Positions 23,918-31,967 of a stretch of DNA of 36,124 bases are shown piece after piece. Both the position numbers and the translations under genes were made by a program. Below the pieces are notes generated by a model. The model was not told the origin of the DNA and searched no databases. It saw only the letters and a program-made list of their open reading frames with translations. This DNA is from Fimenecus sp045594645 (lineage in GTDB: Bacteria > Bacillota > Clostridia > Oscillospirales > Acutalibacteraceae): positions 1-36,124 of the forward strand of contig JAZNYY010000091.1 in NCBI GenBank assembly GCA_045594645.1. Direction: 5' to 3'. Each line of letters starts with the position of its first letter. Within the stretch, counting starts at the first letter, position 1.

Positions 23918-24073
23918 GTAGGGGCGATTCACGAATCGCCTGAAATAATATCGCAAACCTCGACGGTTGCTTCGTGAAGCAACCATACTTTGAGATTATT
24001 TGAATAACAGGAACACTTCACATAAGAAAGTGTTCCTGTTATTCACGGTCGGGCACGGAGACCCGACCCTACA
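23918..24073. repeat. Composite hairpin element bounded by TGTAGGG and CCCTACA
   Basis: The left boundary is TGTAGGG followed by GGCGATTC/GAATCGCC (23923-23940). The right boundary is GGTCGGG/CCCGACC (24047-24068) followed by CTACA. Between them are the perfect hairpins GGTTGCTTC/GAAGCAACC (23965-23984) and the 17-base-pair stem at 24002-24044. The outer seven bases are inverted repeats of each other, giving a 156-base unit made of four nested or tandem stems. Confidence 0.6.
24002..24044. repeat. 17-base-pair perfect hairpin
   Basis: GAATAACAGGAACACTT (24002-24018) is perfectly complementary to AAGTGTTCCTGTTATTC (24028-24044) with a nine-base loop. No T run follows on either strand. Confidence 0.75.
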
Positions 24074-24124
24074 GGGTTATCAGTTGTATATTAGCAATAT
24101 TATATAATAAGCGTCGTAGACCCT

Positions 24125-24157
24125 TCATTTTGCGTTTTACATTTTGCACTTTGCATT
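24125..24157 (+). repeat. TTTTGCACTTTGCATT repeat, copy 2
   Basis: TTTTGCGTTTTACATTTTGCACTTTGCATT resembles the stretch at 21037-21067. In both places it lies just beyond a CCCTAC hairpin. Confidence 0.6.
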
Positions 24158-24229
24158 AAAACAGCAAGAGCTCCCAACCTACATTTTATATTTTTAAGTT
24201 TTTTGGTGAATATATAATGAGGTGTAATT

Positions 24230-24580
24230 ATGAGTGGTGTTAAGAAATTTTTGGCTGGGTTGTGCATTGGGGTTGTGAATGTAACACTGGGTGCAGGTGG
24301 CGGAATGCTCACTGTACCTTTATACAAAAAGATGGGAATGGACCAAAAAGAGTCTCAAATTAACGCGGTTGCCACAATTCTGCCCATAACAATTATCAGT
24401 GCAGTGATTTATTTAATCAATGGTAGTGTTGCGATTTCTGACACTTATATTTATTTAATCCCCGGACTTTTAGGTAGTGTAATTGGAACATTCGTTATAA
24501 AAAAGACCTCAAACAAAATTCTTACAATAATCTTTGCTGTTTTTATGATTTGGGCGGGAGTGAGGTTATTCTTTAAATGA
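24230..24580 (+). CDS. Half-size TauE/SafE exporter, first half
   Basis: A 116-residue membrane protein with about four helices. The N-terminal GVVNVTLGAGGGMLTVPLY is the glycine-rich signature of the TauE/SafE (DUF81) family of sulfite, sulfoacetate or other anion exporters, normally about 250 residues with two homologous halves. Here the halves are separate genes: this stop overlaps the next start by four bases (ATGA). Both halves are intact and in different frames, and each begins with its own glycine signature. A two-subunit exporter is likely. Confidence 0.85.
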   Translation: MSGVKKFLAGLCIGVVNVTLGAGGGMLTVPLYKKMGMDQKESQINAVATILPITIISAVIYLINGSVAISDTYIYLIPGLLGSVIGTFVIKKTSNKILTIIFAVFMIWAGVRLFFK

Positions 24581-24942
24581 GTACAATTATTTCAATTATC
24601 GCGGGGTTTTTGTCGGGATTAATCGGTGCAATGGGCTTTGGCGGTGGCGGAGTTTTAATAATATATCTCGCGGTTTTTATGGATACACCGCAGTTAAAGG
24701 CACAAGGAATAAATCTTGTGTTCTTTATCCCCTGTGCTATTCTTGCCACGATTATTTACACAGTTAAAAAGCAGATTGATTATAAAGCTATTCTACCTGT
24801 AATTCTTGGTGGAGTTTGCGGTGCAATACCAGCAAGCTTTATTTTAAAAAGCTTGCCCACCGATTATCTTGCAAAAACCTTTGCGGTATTTCTGATTTTT
24901 ATGGGTGTTTCTTCCATTTTAATATTGAAGAAAAAGAAATAA
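24577..24942 (+). CDS. Half-size TauE/SafE exporter, second half
   Basis: A 121-residue membrane protein with four helices. IAGFLSGLIGAMGFGGGGVLIIYL repeats the family signature and QGINLVFFIPCAILATI the second conserved region. Its start is coupled to the upstream half (ATGA overlap). The poly-Lys end marks a cytosolic C-terminus. The substrate cannot be told from sequence; sulfur oxyanions are the family default. Confidence 0.85.
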   Translation: MSTIISIIAGFLSGLIGAMGFGGGGVLIIYLAVFMDTPQLKAQGINLVFFIPCAILATIIYTVKKQIDYKAILPVILGGVCGAIPASFILKSLPTDYLAKTFAVFLIFMGVSSILILKKKK

Positions 24943-24945
24943 TAT

Positions 24946-24962
24946 GATAAAATTATTTTATC
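24946..24962. promoter_or_regulatory. GATAAAA/TTTTATC dyad
   Basis: Seven-base inverted arms around TTA lie just after the exporter stop and 20 bases before the glycosidase start. It may be an operator or part of a promoter. Confidence 0.3.
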
Positions 24963-24983
24963 TAAAGATTTAGGTGGGATTTT

Positions 24984-27464
24984 ATGAAAACACTAAAAAA
25001 AGTATTATTGGGAATTGGAATTTCTGTAATGTCATTAGCAATCATTGCAGGAATTGCATTTATGATTATCAAAGTTCCGACTTTGACAATTGATTTTTCA
25101 CAGCAATCTGACCTTACGGGCAGAGCTGCGGGATTTCTTTACGGACTGGCTGAAGATGATGTGCCTACTGCAGAAATAACTGAAAGTATCGGCATAAACA
25201 CTCTTGCTACAAAGCCTGCCGGCGGACTTCAGCACCCCATTGGTGATGTTAATCAGGTTGCAGAAACCTTTACCGAAGCTGGTGGCGAATACCTTTTCAT
25301 TTATACACAAGATATGTATGACACATGGTATTATCAGTTTGACAGTCTTGAGCTCTACAATGAAAGAGTTAAGAAAACCGTTACCGAAATGGAAAATTCA
25401 GAATACAAAGACAAGCTTGTATACTGTATTTACAATGAAATGGATAACGGTGCGTGGTTCGGTGACCATTGGGTTGAAGAAAACAGATACAAATTCTATG
25501 ACGCTTGGGCATCTACATATAATGTGGTTAAAGAGATAAATCCAGACGCAAAAATTGCAGGTCCGGGTCATTGCGGATATAACTATGACTGGAACAAGGA
25601 ATTTTTGACATACTGCAAAGATAACAATTGCTTGCCCGATATGTTTGTTTGGCACGAGCTTGCAGGTGAACCCAATTATTCAATATATTGGATGGAATAT
25701 CGTTTTGAAGAGTTCTACAAGACTTGTGACGAATTAGGGCTTGAGCGTATGCCAATATGCATTTCGGAATATGGGCTTATGCAGACAAACGGTATCCCTG
25801 GTGAATCTGTAAAATGGATTTCTCGCCTTGAGGCTGACGACATTTACGGTTGTGTGGCATATTGGAGACTTGCAAACAACCTTGCTGAAACCGTTGCTGA
25901 CGATGTTACACCCAACTCAAACTATTGGGTTTACAAGTTCTATGCGGATATGCGTGGCAAGGAATTAGAGGTTAGTGAATGGGATTTATTCCATAGTAAT
26001 ATCGGCAACTGGCTTAAGGGTAAATATCCTCTCTTCAACAAGGGATTTATTGGTATGGCTTCATTTGACGAGGCTGAAAACAAATTCTATGTCCTTGCAG
26101 GCGGAAGTGCAGAAGACAGTAAAATCAAAATTGAGAATATTGACGAAAAGTATTTCAAGAATGGCGACAAGGTAACCGTTAAGGTTAATTATGTTGATTT
26201 CAAAGGTCTTGGCGGTGCGGTTTATGCTCCCGAAGAATGTATGACAGAAGTCTGCAAAGTTTCGGGAAATGCAATTAAATTCACTCTCCCCTGCGAAGCT
26301 GAAAGTCAGGCATATTTCATTGAGATTACACCTTATGACAATGAAGAAGAAAGCGAAAACAATAACAGAACTGTTCGTTATGAGGCGGAAGACGCTGAAT
26401 TCACAGGCAACGCTTGGGTGCCAGAATGGATTTCTTATGCAAGTTCAAAGGGATTAGTTGTTAAGGGTCTTGACAAGGATAGCAGTATTGAATTTACAGT
26501 TGATGTAAACGAAGCAGGAATGTATGACATTGACTTTGTTTATGCTAATGGTGCAGTTGAGGCAGGAAGAATTACTGCTAATGCACAGATTTCAATAAAC
26601 GGTGATGAACAAAGCGTTGAATTCCCCTCTTCAATTAAAGAAGAATATATGGAATGTGTTACTATTACCGCTGAACTCAAAAAAGGTAAAAATACAATTC
26701 ATATAAATGTGATTAATGATGCCATTCTTACACTTGATTTTATTGATGTTTCGAAATTTGCTCCACTTGATGATATCCTCTTTACATCATTGAAATATGC
26801 ACGAAACACCACAAGTGGAACTTCACCTATGTATTCTGTTATTGTTCCACAAGATTCTATCTATTCAATTCAGTTATCTAATCCTGATGTTAAAATGACA
26901 ATCAATGGAATTGAACAACAGTCTACAAAAGATACTGTCTTTTTACATCGTGGTTATAATAAAATTGTTTTAGGTGGCAATTCTACAATAGTTGAGGTTT
27001 GCTTTGTCGATGGTGCTACACCTCCAACTACTACCGTCACCCCTGCTGATATGACCATTCACAATGGTGCTACTGTTGAAGATGATGAGAACACTTCGAG
27101 TGGCAAGAGAATTGGTTGGATTGCTTCTGATAAAGGTAGTTATGCTACATTTAATGTGAATGTTAAAGAGGCCGGTTATTACAACTTTACTATTGAATAC
27201 TCAAACAATGAAGAAGGTGGCTTCCACGCTTACAATGTTGATTTGATTGAGCGTTACATTACCTTTACCGTAAACGGTGAAAATCGTGGCAATTACTTCT
27301 TCCGCAGTACATACAGTTGGGAAACATACAAGACTAAAACTGTTGTGCTTTATCTTGAAGCGGGTGACAACGAAATCAAGCTTTCAAATGACGGCTCGTA
27401 CTCATTTAATAATCGAGTAACCTATGCGCCAAACATTGGTGACATTCAAGTAAATCCATTCTAA
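24984..27464 (+). CDS. Membrane-anchored clan GH-A glycosidase with two CBM-like modules
   Basis: An 826-residue protein with an N-terminal signal-anchor helix (residues 9-30). The catalytic (beta/alpha)8 domain covers about 45-330. CIYNEMD gives the acid/base Glu152 and ICISEYG the nucleophile Glu262, the usual clan GH-A pair, closest in feel to GH39 or a related family. An antiparallel beta domain (335-450) follows, then a CBM6/35-like module starting RYEAEDAEFTG (about 463-590), a spacer with PTTTVTP, and a second beta sandwich (685-826). It is likely an extracellular beta-glycosidase anchored at the surface; the substrate is unknown. GGTGGGA precedes the ATG, and a terminator follows. Confidence 0.8.
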   Translation: MKTLKKVLLGIGISVMSLAIIAGIAFMIIKVPTLTIDFSQQSDLTGRAAGFLYGLAEDDVPTAEITESIGINTLATKPAGGLQHPIGDVNQVAETFTEAGGEYLFIYTQDMYDTWYYQFDSLELYNERVKKTVTEMENSEYKDKLVYCIYNEMDNGAWFGDHWVEENRYKFYDAWASTYNVVKEINPDAKIAGPGHCGYNYDWNKEFLTYCKDNNCLPDMFVWHELAGEPNYSIYWMEYRFEEFYKTCDELGLERMPICISEYGLMQTNGIPGESVKWISRLEADDIYGCVAYWRLANNLAETVADDVTPNSNYWVYKFYADMRGKELEVSEWDLFHSNIGNWLKGKYPLFNKGFIGMASFDEAENKFYVLAGGSAEDSKIKIENIDEKYFKNGDKVTVKVNYVDFKGLGGAVYAPEECMTEVCKVSGNAIKFTLPCEAESQAYFIEITPYDNEEESENNNRTVRYEAEDAEFTGNAWVPEWISYASSKGLVVKGLDKDSSIEFTVDVNEAGMYDIDFVYANGAVEAGRITANAQISINGDEQSVEFPSSIKEEYMECVTITAELKKGKNTIHINVINDAILTLDFIDVSKFAPLDDILFTSLKYARNTTSGTSPMYSVIVPQDSIYSIQLSNPDVKMTINGIEQQSTKDTVFLHRGYNKIVLGGNSTIVEVCFVDGATPPTTTVTPADMTIHNGATVEDDENTSSGKRIGWIASDKGSYATFNVNVKEAGYYNFTIEYSNNEEGGFHAYNVDLIERYITFTVNGENRGNYFFRSTYSWETYKTKTVVLYLEAGDNEIKLSNDGSYSFNNRVTYAPNIGDIQVNPF

Positions 27465-27497
27465 AAAACCAACAAAAAGAATGTTAATAAATTGACA

Positions 27498-27525
27498 AAA
27501 AAAGGCACTTTTCGGTGTCTTTTTT
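27498..27525 (+). terminator. Terminator of the clan GH-A glycosidase gene
   Basis: An 11-base-pair stem of A-T pairs topped by GGCAC/GTGTC (one G-T pair) around TTTTCG, with the T run forming its 3' arm and tail. Confidence 0.8.
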
Positions 27526-27564
27526 TGTTATTCCGCCAAAAATTTTTTTATTATTTCTTTTCTA

Positions 27565-27593
27565 TTGATAATACTAATTTTATAAGGTATAAT
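27565..27593 (+). promoter_or_regulatory. Promoter of the decarboxylase operon
   Basis: TTGATA (27565-27570) and TATAAT (27588-27593) are 17 bases apart, giving a leader of about 67 bases before the first gene. Confidence 0.85.
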
Positions 27594-27666
27594 TATCACA
27601 ACAATTTACAATGGGTAAATTTGTTATTTATGTGTAATTCAAATTGTGTTTTGGAGGCTAAAAACA

Positions 27667-29049
27667 ATGAAAGTACAGTTTACAGAAACCGTATTAAGAG
27701 ATGCCAACCAGTCACTTATTGCTACAAGAATGCCCTTCTCAGATTTTGAGCCGGCTCTTGAAAAGCTCAATAAGGCAGGTTATTATTCTCTTGAATGCTG
27801 GGGCGGTGCAACTTTCGACTCTTGCCTTCGTTATCTTAACGAAGACCCATGGGTTAGACTTCGCCGTATTAAAGAAAAGTGCCCTGACACGAAGCTTCAG
27901 ATGCTTCTTCGCGGTCAGAACCTTTTAGGTTACAAGCACTATCCCGATGATGTTGTAAGAATGTTTATTAAAAAGAGCATTGAAAACGGTATTGATGTTA
28001 TCAGAATATTTGACGCTCTTAACGATGTTCGCAACATCAAGGTAGCAGTTGACGAGACAATTAAAAACGGTGCAATTGCATCAGGTGCTATTTCTTATAC
28101 AACAAGCCCTGTTCACACACTTGAAAACTATGTGGCTCTTTGTAAAGAAATGAAAGAAATGGGTTGCTCTACAATCTGCATTAAAGATATGGCAGGTGTT
28201 ATGACTCCCGTTGAAGCAAAAGACCTTGTAGGTGCAATTAAAGATGCAATGCCTGAAATGCCTGTTATTTTGCACACTCACTGCACAACAGGTATGGCTT
28301 ATATGACAATTCTTAAGGCAGTTGAAGCAGGTTGCGATATTATTGACACAGCAACATCTTGCTTCTCAGGCGGTACTTCACAGCCTGCAACAGAGACAAT
28401 CCACGATGCTCTTACTGGTCTTGGCTATGAAACTGGTCTTAACAGAGACACTTTAAAGGAAGTAAACGACCATTTCAAACCACTTCGTGATGAATATCTT
28501 TCATCAGGACTTTTAAAGCCAAAGGCACTTGTAACCGATACAGACGCTTTGACTTATAAGGTTCCGGGCGGAATGCTTTCAAATATGATGGCAAACCTTG
28601 AGGATATGAATGCTCTTGACAGAATGGAAGAAGCTCTTTTAGAAATCCCTCAGGTTCGTAAAGATATGGGTTATCCCCCACTTGTTACTCCTCTCAGCCA
28701 GATGGTCGGCAATCAGGCTGTTACAAATGTACTTGTAGGCGAAAGATACAAGAATATTTCAAAGGAAATCAAGGCATATATCAAGGGTGAATACGGTAAA
28801 GCACCCGGCGAAATTGACGCAGAGCTTCAAAAGAAGGTTCTCGGTGATGACGAACCCGTAAAATGCCGTTTTGCTGATACTCTTGAGCCTATGTTCCAGA
28901 ATACAAAGGCAGAGCTTGGCGACCTTGCTAAATGCGACGAAGATGTGCTCTCTTACATTGCTTTCCCTGCACAAGCTGAAAAGTTCCTTAATGACCGTGC
29001 AGAAAAAGAAAAGAACACATTCAAATATACAATCAAAAAGGTTGATTAA
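27667..29049 (+). CDS. oadA: Oxaloacetate decarboxylase alpha subunit (carboxyltransferase)
   Basis: A 460-residue carboxyltransferase-domain protein. TETVLRDANQS (Asp12) and HTHCTTG supply metal ligands, while CIKDMAG carries the carbamylated active-site Lys. The C-terminal part is the PYC_OADA conserved domain (PGGMLSNM...MGYPPLVTPLSQMVGNQA). It lacks the C-terminal biotin domain found in some OadA proteins; a separate biotin carrier gene is in the same operon. It transfers CO2 from oxaloacetate (or a related 2-oxo acid) to biotin. ATG 27667 is chosen because GGAGG lies upstream. Pyruvate carboxylase subunit B is the alternative name, less likely with the Na+ pump beside it. Confidence 0.93.
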   Translation: MKVQFTETVLRDANQSLIATRMPFSDFEPALEKLNKAGYYSLECWGGATFDSCLRYLNEDPWVRLRRIKEKCPDTKLQMLLRGQNLLGYKHYPDDVVRMFIKKSIENGIDVIRIFDALNDVRNIKVAVDETIKNGAIASGAISYTTSPVHTLENYVALCKEMKEMGCSTICIKDMAGVMTPVEAKDLVGAIKDAMPEMPVILHTHCTTGMAYMTILKAVEAGCDIIDTATSCFSGGTSQPATETIHDALTGLGYETGLNRDTLKEVNDHFKPLRDEYLSSGLLKPKALVTDTDALTYKVPGGMLSNMMANLEDMNALDRMEEALLEIPQVRKDMGYPPLVTPLSQMVGNQAVTNVLVGERYKNISKEIKAYIKGEYGKAPGEIDAELQKKVLGDDEPVKCRFADTLEPMFQNTKAELGDLAKCDEDVLSYIAFPAQAEKFLNDRAEKEKNTFKYTIKKVD

Positions 29050-29062
29050 GGAGTGACGAAAT

Positions 29063-29539
29063 ATGGAATTAAGCATATTAGACGCTCTTAACATTTCACT
29101 TACAGGTTTTGTAGTTGTTCTTATTATTCTTGCACTCCTTGCAGTTGTTATCGTATTGCTTTCAAAGGTTATAAGAGTTGTTGAAGGTATTGGTAATAAA
29201 AAAGAAGATAAAGAAGAACCAAAGGCAATTTCTGCTCCTGCAGTTACTACTGCACCCGCTCCTGTTGCTGCCGCAACGGCCCCTGTAGTTTATTCGGGCG
29301 GAGTTGAGCTTTACAAAACTGACCTCAAGAGTGCCGCAATGGCAATGGCAATTGTAAGCCACGAAAGTGGTATTCCGCTAGAGCGTCTTCAATTCACATC
29401 AATCAGACTTGTTGATGATGTTGAGCTTTATAAGACAGATGACAAAACTGCCGCAACAATTATGGCAATTGTAAGCCACCAGAGCGGTATTCCCCTTGAC
29501 AGACTGATATTCAAGTCAATCAAACTTATTGAGAAATAA
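29063..29539 (+). CDS. oadG: Decarboxylase gamma-type subunit with a duplicated C-terminal motif
   Basis: A 158-residue protein with one N-terminal transmembrane helix (about 13-35), a charged then Ala/Pro/Thr/Val-rich linker (45-78), and two 39-residue repeats, 81-119 and 120-158. Both repeats begin VELYKTD and continue through MAIVSH(E/Q)SGIPL(E/D)RL. OadG subunits anchor the alpha subunit to the beta membrane subunit through such a C-terminal region, usually present once. AGGAG precedes the ATG. The repeats are 60-70 percent identical by eye, so the duplication is fairly old. Position and topology support the gamma role. Confidence 0.82.
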   Translation: MELSILDALNISLTGFVVVLIILALLAVVIVLLSKVIRVVEGIGNKKEDKEEPKAISAPAVTTAPAPVAAATAPVVYSGGVELYKTDLKSAAMAMAIVSHESGIPLERLQFTSIRLVDDVELYKTDDKTAATIMAIVSHQSGIPLDRLIFKSIKLIEK

Positions 29540-29556
29540 TTAAGGAGATTTTTAAT

Positions 29557-29976
29557 ATGAAATATGTTGTTACATTGAACGGAAATGATTATGAAGTTGA
29601 AGTAAACGAGCTCAATGAAGCCATGGTTACATCTGTTGTTCCTACAGCAGCACCCGTTGCAGTTGCTCCTGTTGTTGCTGCTCCCGTGGCAGCTCCTGCT
29701 CCTGCTGTTGTTGAGGCAGCTCCTGCTCCTGCAGCAGCACCCGCGCCCGTAGCAGTTGGCGACGGCACAAAGGTTACTGCACCAATGCCAGGCACAGTTC
29801 TTTCAGTTAACATTTCTAACGGTCAGGCAGTAAACGAGGGTGATGTTCTCTTCATCCTTGAAGCTATGAAAATGGAAAATGAAATCGTTGCTCCCTGCGC
29901 AGGTACAATTAAGCAGGTTATTGCAACAAAGGGCGCATCAGTTGCTACTGATGAGGTTCTTGCAGTAATCGGCTAA
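29557..29976 (+). CDS. Biotin carboxyl carrier protein of the decarboxylase
   Basis: A 139-residue protein. The N-terminal 25 residues form a small beta segment, then comes a long Ala/Pro/Val-rich flexible linker (about 30-68) and a biotinyl domain (70-139) with EAMKMENE, in which Lys105 is biotinylated. It carries CO2 from the alpha subunit to the membrane beta subunit. AAGGAG lies nine bases upstream of the ATG. It fills the gap left by the missing biotin domain on the alpha subunit. A biotin ligase is needed but is not in this window. Confidence 0.93.
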   Translation: MKYVVTLNGNDYEVEVNELNEAMVTSVVPTAAPVAVAPVVAAPVAAPAPAVVEAAPAPAAAPAPVAVGDGTKVTAPMPGTVLSVNISNGQAVNEGDVLFILEAMKMENEIVAPCAGTIKQVIATKGASVATDEVLAVIG

Positions 29977-29992
29977 TCGGAGGCGAGACTCA

Positions 29993-31171
29993 ATGTCAAT
30001 TATAAACGCACTTATTGAACTTTTGAGCCAGTCTCAATTCGCAAACCTTGAATGGCAGAATTGGGTAATGATTGGTGTTTCATTTGTTCTTCTTTACCTT
30101 GCGATTGTAAAGAAATTTGAGCCACTTTTGTTGCTCCCCATCGCATTCGGTATGCTCTTGGTAAACATATACCCGCCAATTATGGCTGACCCGCTTATGA
30201 TGTCATCTTATGAGGGCGAGGTTGTTGAGGGCGCTCATTGGTATGACACCGGTGTTTTAAGGCTTATATATCTCGGCGTTAAATCGAGTATATTCCCCTG
30301 CTTAATCTTTATGGGCGTTGGCGCAATGACGGATTTTGGTCCTTTGCTTGCAAACCCCTCAAGCCTTCTTTTAGGTGCGGCGGCACAGCTTGGTATTTAT
30401 GTTGCATTCCTTATTGCAATTGCATCAGGTCAGTTTACAGCGGAAGAAGCAGCATCAATCGCTATTATCGGTGGTGCTGACGGTCCTACAGCAATCTTCC
30501 TTACAGGTAAGCTTGCTCCTCACCTTTTAGGACCTATAGCCGTTGCGGCATATTCATACATGGCGCTGATTCCTCTTATTCAGCCACCCATTATGAAGGC
30601 TCTTACAACCGATAAAGAAAGACAAATCAAAATGAATCAGCTTCGCACAGTTAGTAAGGCTGAAAAGATTATCTTCCCGATTATTGTTACAGTAATTTGT
30701 GTTCTTCTTATTCCCGATGTTGCTCCCCTTCTCGGTTTTCTTATGCTTGGTAACCTTTTCAAAGAAAGCGGAGTTACAGACAGACTTTCAGATACCGCAC
30801 AGAATACTCTTTGCAACATTATAACAATCCTTTTAGGTGTTACAGTTGGTGCCACTGCCGAAGGTAAGACTTTCCTTGATATCAAAACACTTCTTATCAT
30901 TGGTATCGGCTTGCTTGCATTCGCTTTCTCAACCGCAGGCGGTGTACTCTTTGCAAAACTTATGAATATTGTAACAAGAGGCAGAGTTAACCCTCTCATC
31001 GGTTCAGCAGGCGTTTCTGCCGTTCCTATGGCGGCTCGTGTTGCACAGGTTGAGGGCAGAAAATACAACCCCTCAAACTTCCTTTTGATGCACGCAATGG
31101 GCCCCAATGTTGCAGGTGTTATCGGCTCTGCAGTTGCTGCAGGTTTCTTACTTTCACAATTTGGCTCATAA
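29993..31171 (+). CDS. oadB: Na+-translocating decarboxylase beta subunit
   Basis: A 392-residue integral membrane protein with about nine to eleven helices. GGADGPTAIFLTGKL is the family hallmark, whose Asp is essential for Na+ translocation. GSAGVSAVPMAARV with the nearby HAMGPNVAGVIGSAVAAG is the second conserved Na+-site region. It decarboxylates carboxybiotin while pumping sodium out of the cell. GGAGG precedes the ATG, and it is the last gene of the operon before a terminator. Confidence 0.95.
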   Translation: MSIINALIELLSQSQFANLEWQNWVMIGVSFVLLYLAIVKKFEPLLLLPIAFGMLLVNIYPPIMADPLMMSSYEGEVVEGAHWYDTGVLRLIYLGVKSSIFPCLIFMGVGAMTDFGPLLANPSSLLLGAAAQLGIYVAFLIAIASGQFTAEEAASIAIIGGADGPTAIFLTGKLAPHLLGPIAVAAYSYMALIPLIQPPIMKALTTDKERQIKMNQLRTVSKAEKIIFPIIVTVICVLLIPDVAPLLGFLMLGNLFKESGVTDRLSDTAQNTLCNIITILLGVTVGATAEGKTFLDIKTLLIIGIGLLAFAFSTAGGVLFAKLMNIVTRGRVNPLIGSAGVSAVPMAARVAQVEGRKYNPSNFLLMHAMGPNVAGVIGSAVAAGFLLSQFGS

Positions 31172-31197
31172 AACACATAATTAAATACTATAGAATA

Positions 31198-31235
31198 ATC
31201 CCCGATAGAAGTATTTTTCCATCGGGGATATTTTT
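31198..31235 (+). terminator. Terminator of the decarboxylase operon
   Basis: ATCCCCGAT (31198-31206) pairs with ATCGGGGAT (31221-31229) and is followed by an A and five T residues. The A-rich left flank may let it serve the convergent sfsA gene too. Confidence 0.8.
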
Positions 31236-31908
31236 ATATATTTACAGGGATTTGACTTTTTATTGTAATGCTTTCGGGTGTCACATTGCATTGATACGCA
31301 ACAATTTTAACACCATTTTCGCTAACCGCCTTAAGAGTTTCTGCAAATTCGGGGTGTGTTTCTTTGTTTGGCTCAAAGTGTTGCACATTATCCATTTGAA
31401 CAACGAACATTACATAGGCTTTATAGCCCTCTGTAACGGCTTTTTGAAGCTCTTTGAGATGTTTCACTCCTCGTTCTGTTGGAGCGTCTGGGAAACGCAC
31501 TACGCTGTCATTTTCAAGCGTTACGCCCTTAACTTCAACGAAAATTTTGTCTGTTTCGGTTTCAACATAAATATCAAAACGAGAATTACCATATTTACAC
31601 TCGGGTTTTACATAAGTAATATCCTCAAACATATGAGGCAGATATTCAAGAGCAACATAATTTACAATTTGACTATCCATATTAACAAGTCTTTCGCCTT
31701 TTTGTACGGCAATCAAATCATATTTTGTTTTTCTGTTGGGGTTATTTGATTTTTGAAGATACACCGTTGCACCTTTAATAAGCAACTCTTTGCATCTGCC
31801 CGTGTTCTTAACATGGCAGATTTCCGGTTTACCATTTATTAGAACATTCGCAATAAAACGGTTGGGGCGGTCAACAAATTCCCCTTTTACAATATTTTCG
31901 TATTTCAT
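31234..31908 (-). CDS. sfsA: SfsA family DNA-binding/nuclease-fold protein
   Basis: A 224-residue protein matching the SfsA pattern throughout: FVDRPNRFIANVLINGK, CHVKNTGRCKELL, YGNSRFDIYVE, VEVKGVTL and FPDAPTERGVKHL. In E. coli SfsA affects sugar fermentation genes; the fold includes a restriction-endonuclease-like core (the D-x...E-x-K pattern FDIYVE...VEVK). Its molecular role is unclear. The ribosome site GGTGAA follows directly on the T run of the upstream transporter's terminator, so expression may depend on read-through. Confidence 0.92.
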   Translation of the reverse strand: MKYENIVKGEFVDRPNRFIANVLINGKPEICHVKNTGRCKELLIKGATVYLQKSNNPNRKTKYDLIAVQKGERLVNMDSQIVNYVALEYLPHMFEDITYVKPECKYGNSRFDIYVETETDKIFVEVKGVTLENDSVVRFPDAPTERGVKHLKELQKAVTEGYKAYVMFVVQMDNVQHFEPNKETHPEFAETLKAVSENGVKIVAYQCNVTPESITIKSQIPVNI

Positions 31909-31916
31909 AATTCACC

Positions 31917-31949
31917 AAAAAAAGAACGGCGATGAAACCACCGCCGTCC
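31917..31949 (-). terminator. Terminator of the GPH symporter gene
   Basis: On the minus strand an 11-base-pair stem (31924-31934 with 31939-31949, GTTT loop) is followed by seven T residues (31923 to 31917), which touch the sfsA ribosome site. Confidence 0.88.
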
Positions 31950-31967
31950 GTTAATTTATAATAATGA

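Larger units (their letters stand above)
23843..24229. other. Gene-free block packed with palindromic repeats
   Basis: After the TRIC terminator this 387-base stretch holds, in order, a CTCCCTC repeat, a TGTAGGG hairpin, a GGTTGCTTC/GAAGCAACC hairpin, a 17-base-pair hairpin, a CCCTACA hairpin and a TTTTGCACTTTGC repeat. No supported gene is present. The start of the downstream exporter gene has a GAGGTG ribosome site. Confidence 0.7.

Noticed and set aside
22904..24157. CRISPR array
   Set aside because: The repeats are palindromes of different families with irregular spacing; no regular repeat-spacer pattern and no cas genes.
24230..24942. Frameshifted single TauE/SafE gene
   Set aside because: The second half has its own start codon in an ATGA overlap and its own complete signature, so a split pair is the better reading; a base error cannot be fully excluded.
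27646..27666. Upstream start of oadA
   Set aside because: The extra seven codons include the GGAGG ribosome site itself; the family begins at MKVQFTET.
27492..27749. 85-codon + strand ORF before the decarboxylase operon
   Set aside because: It runs through a terminator and the operon promoter and then overlaps oadA in another frame; it has no ribosome site.
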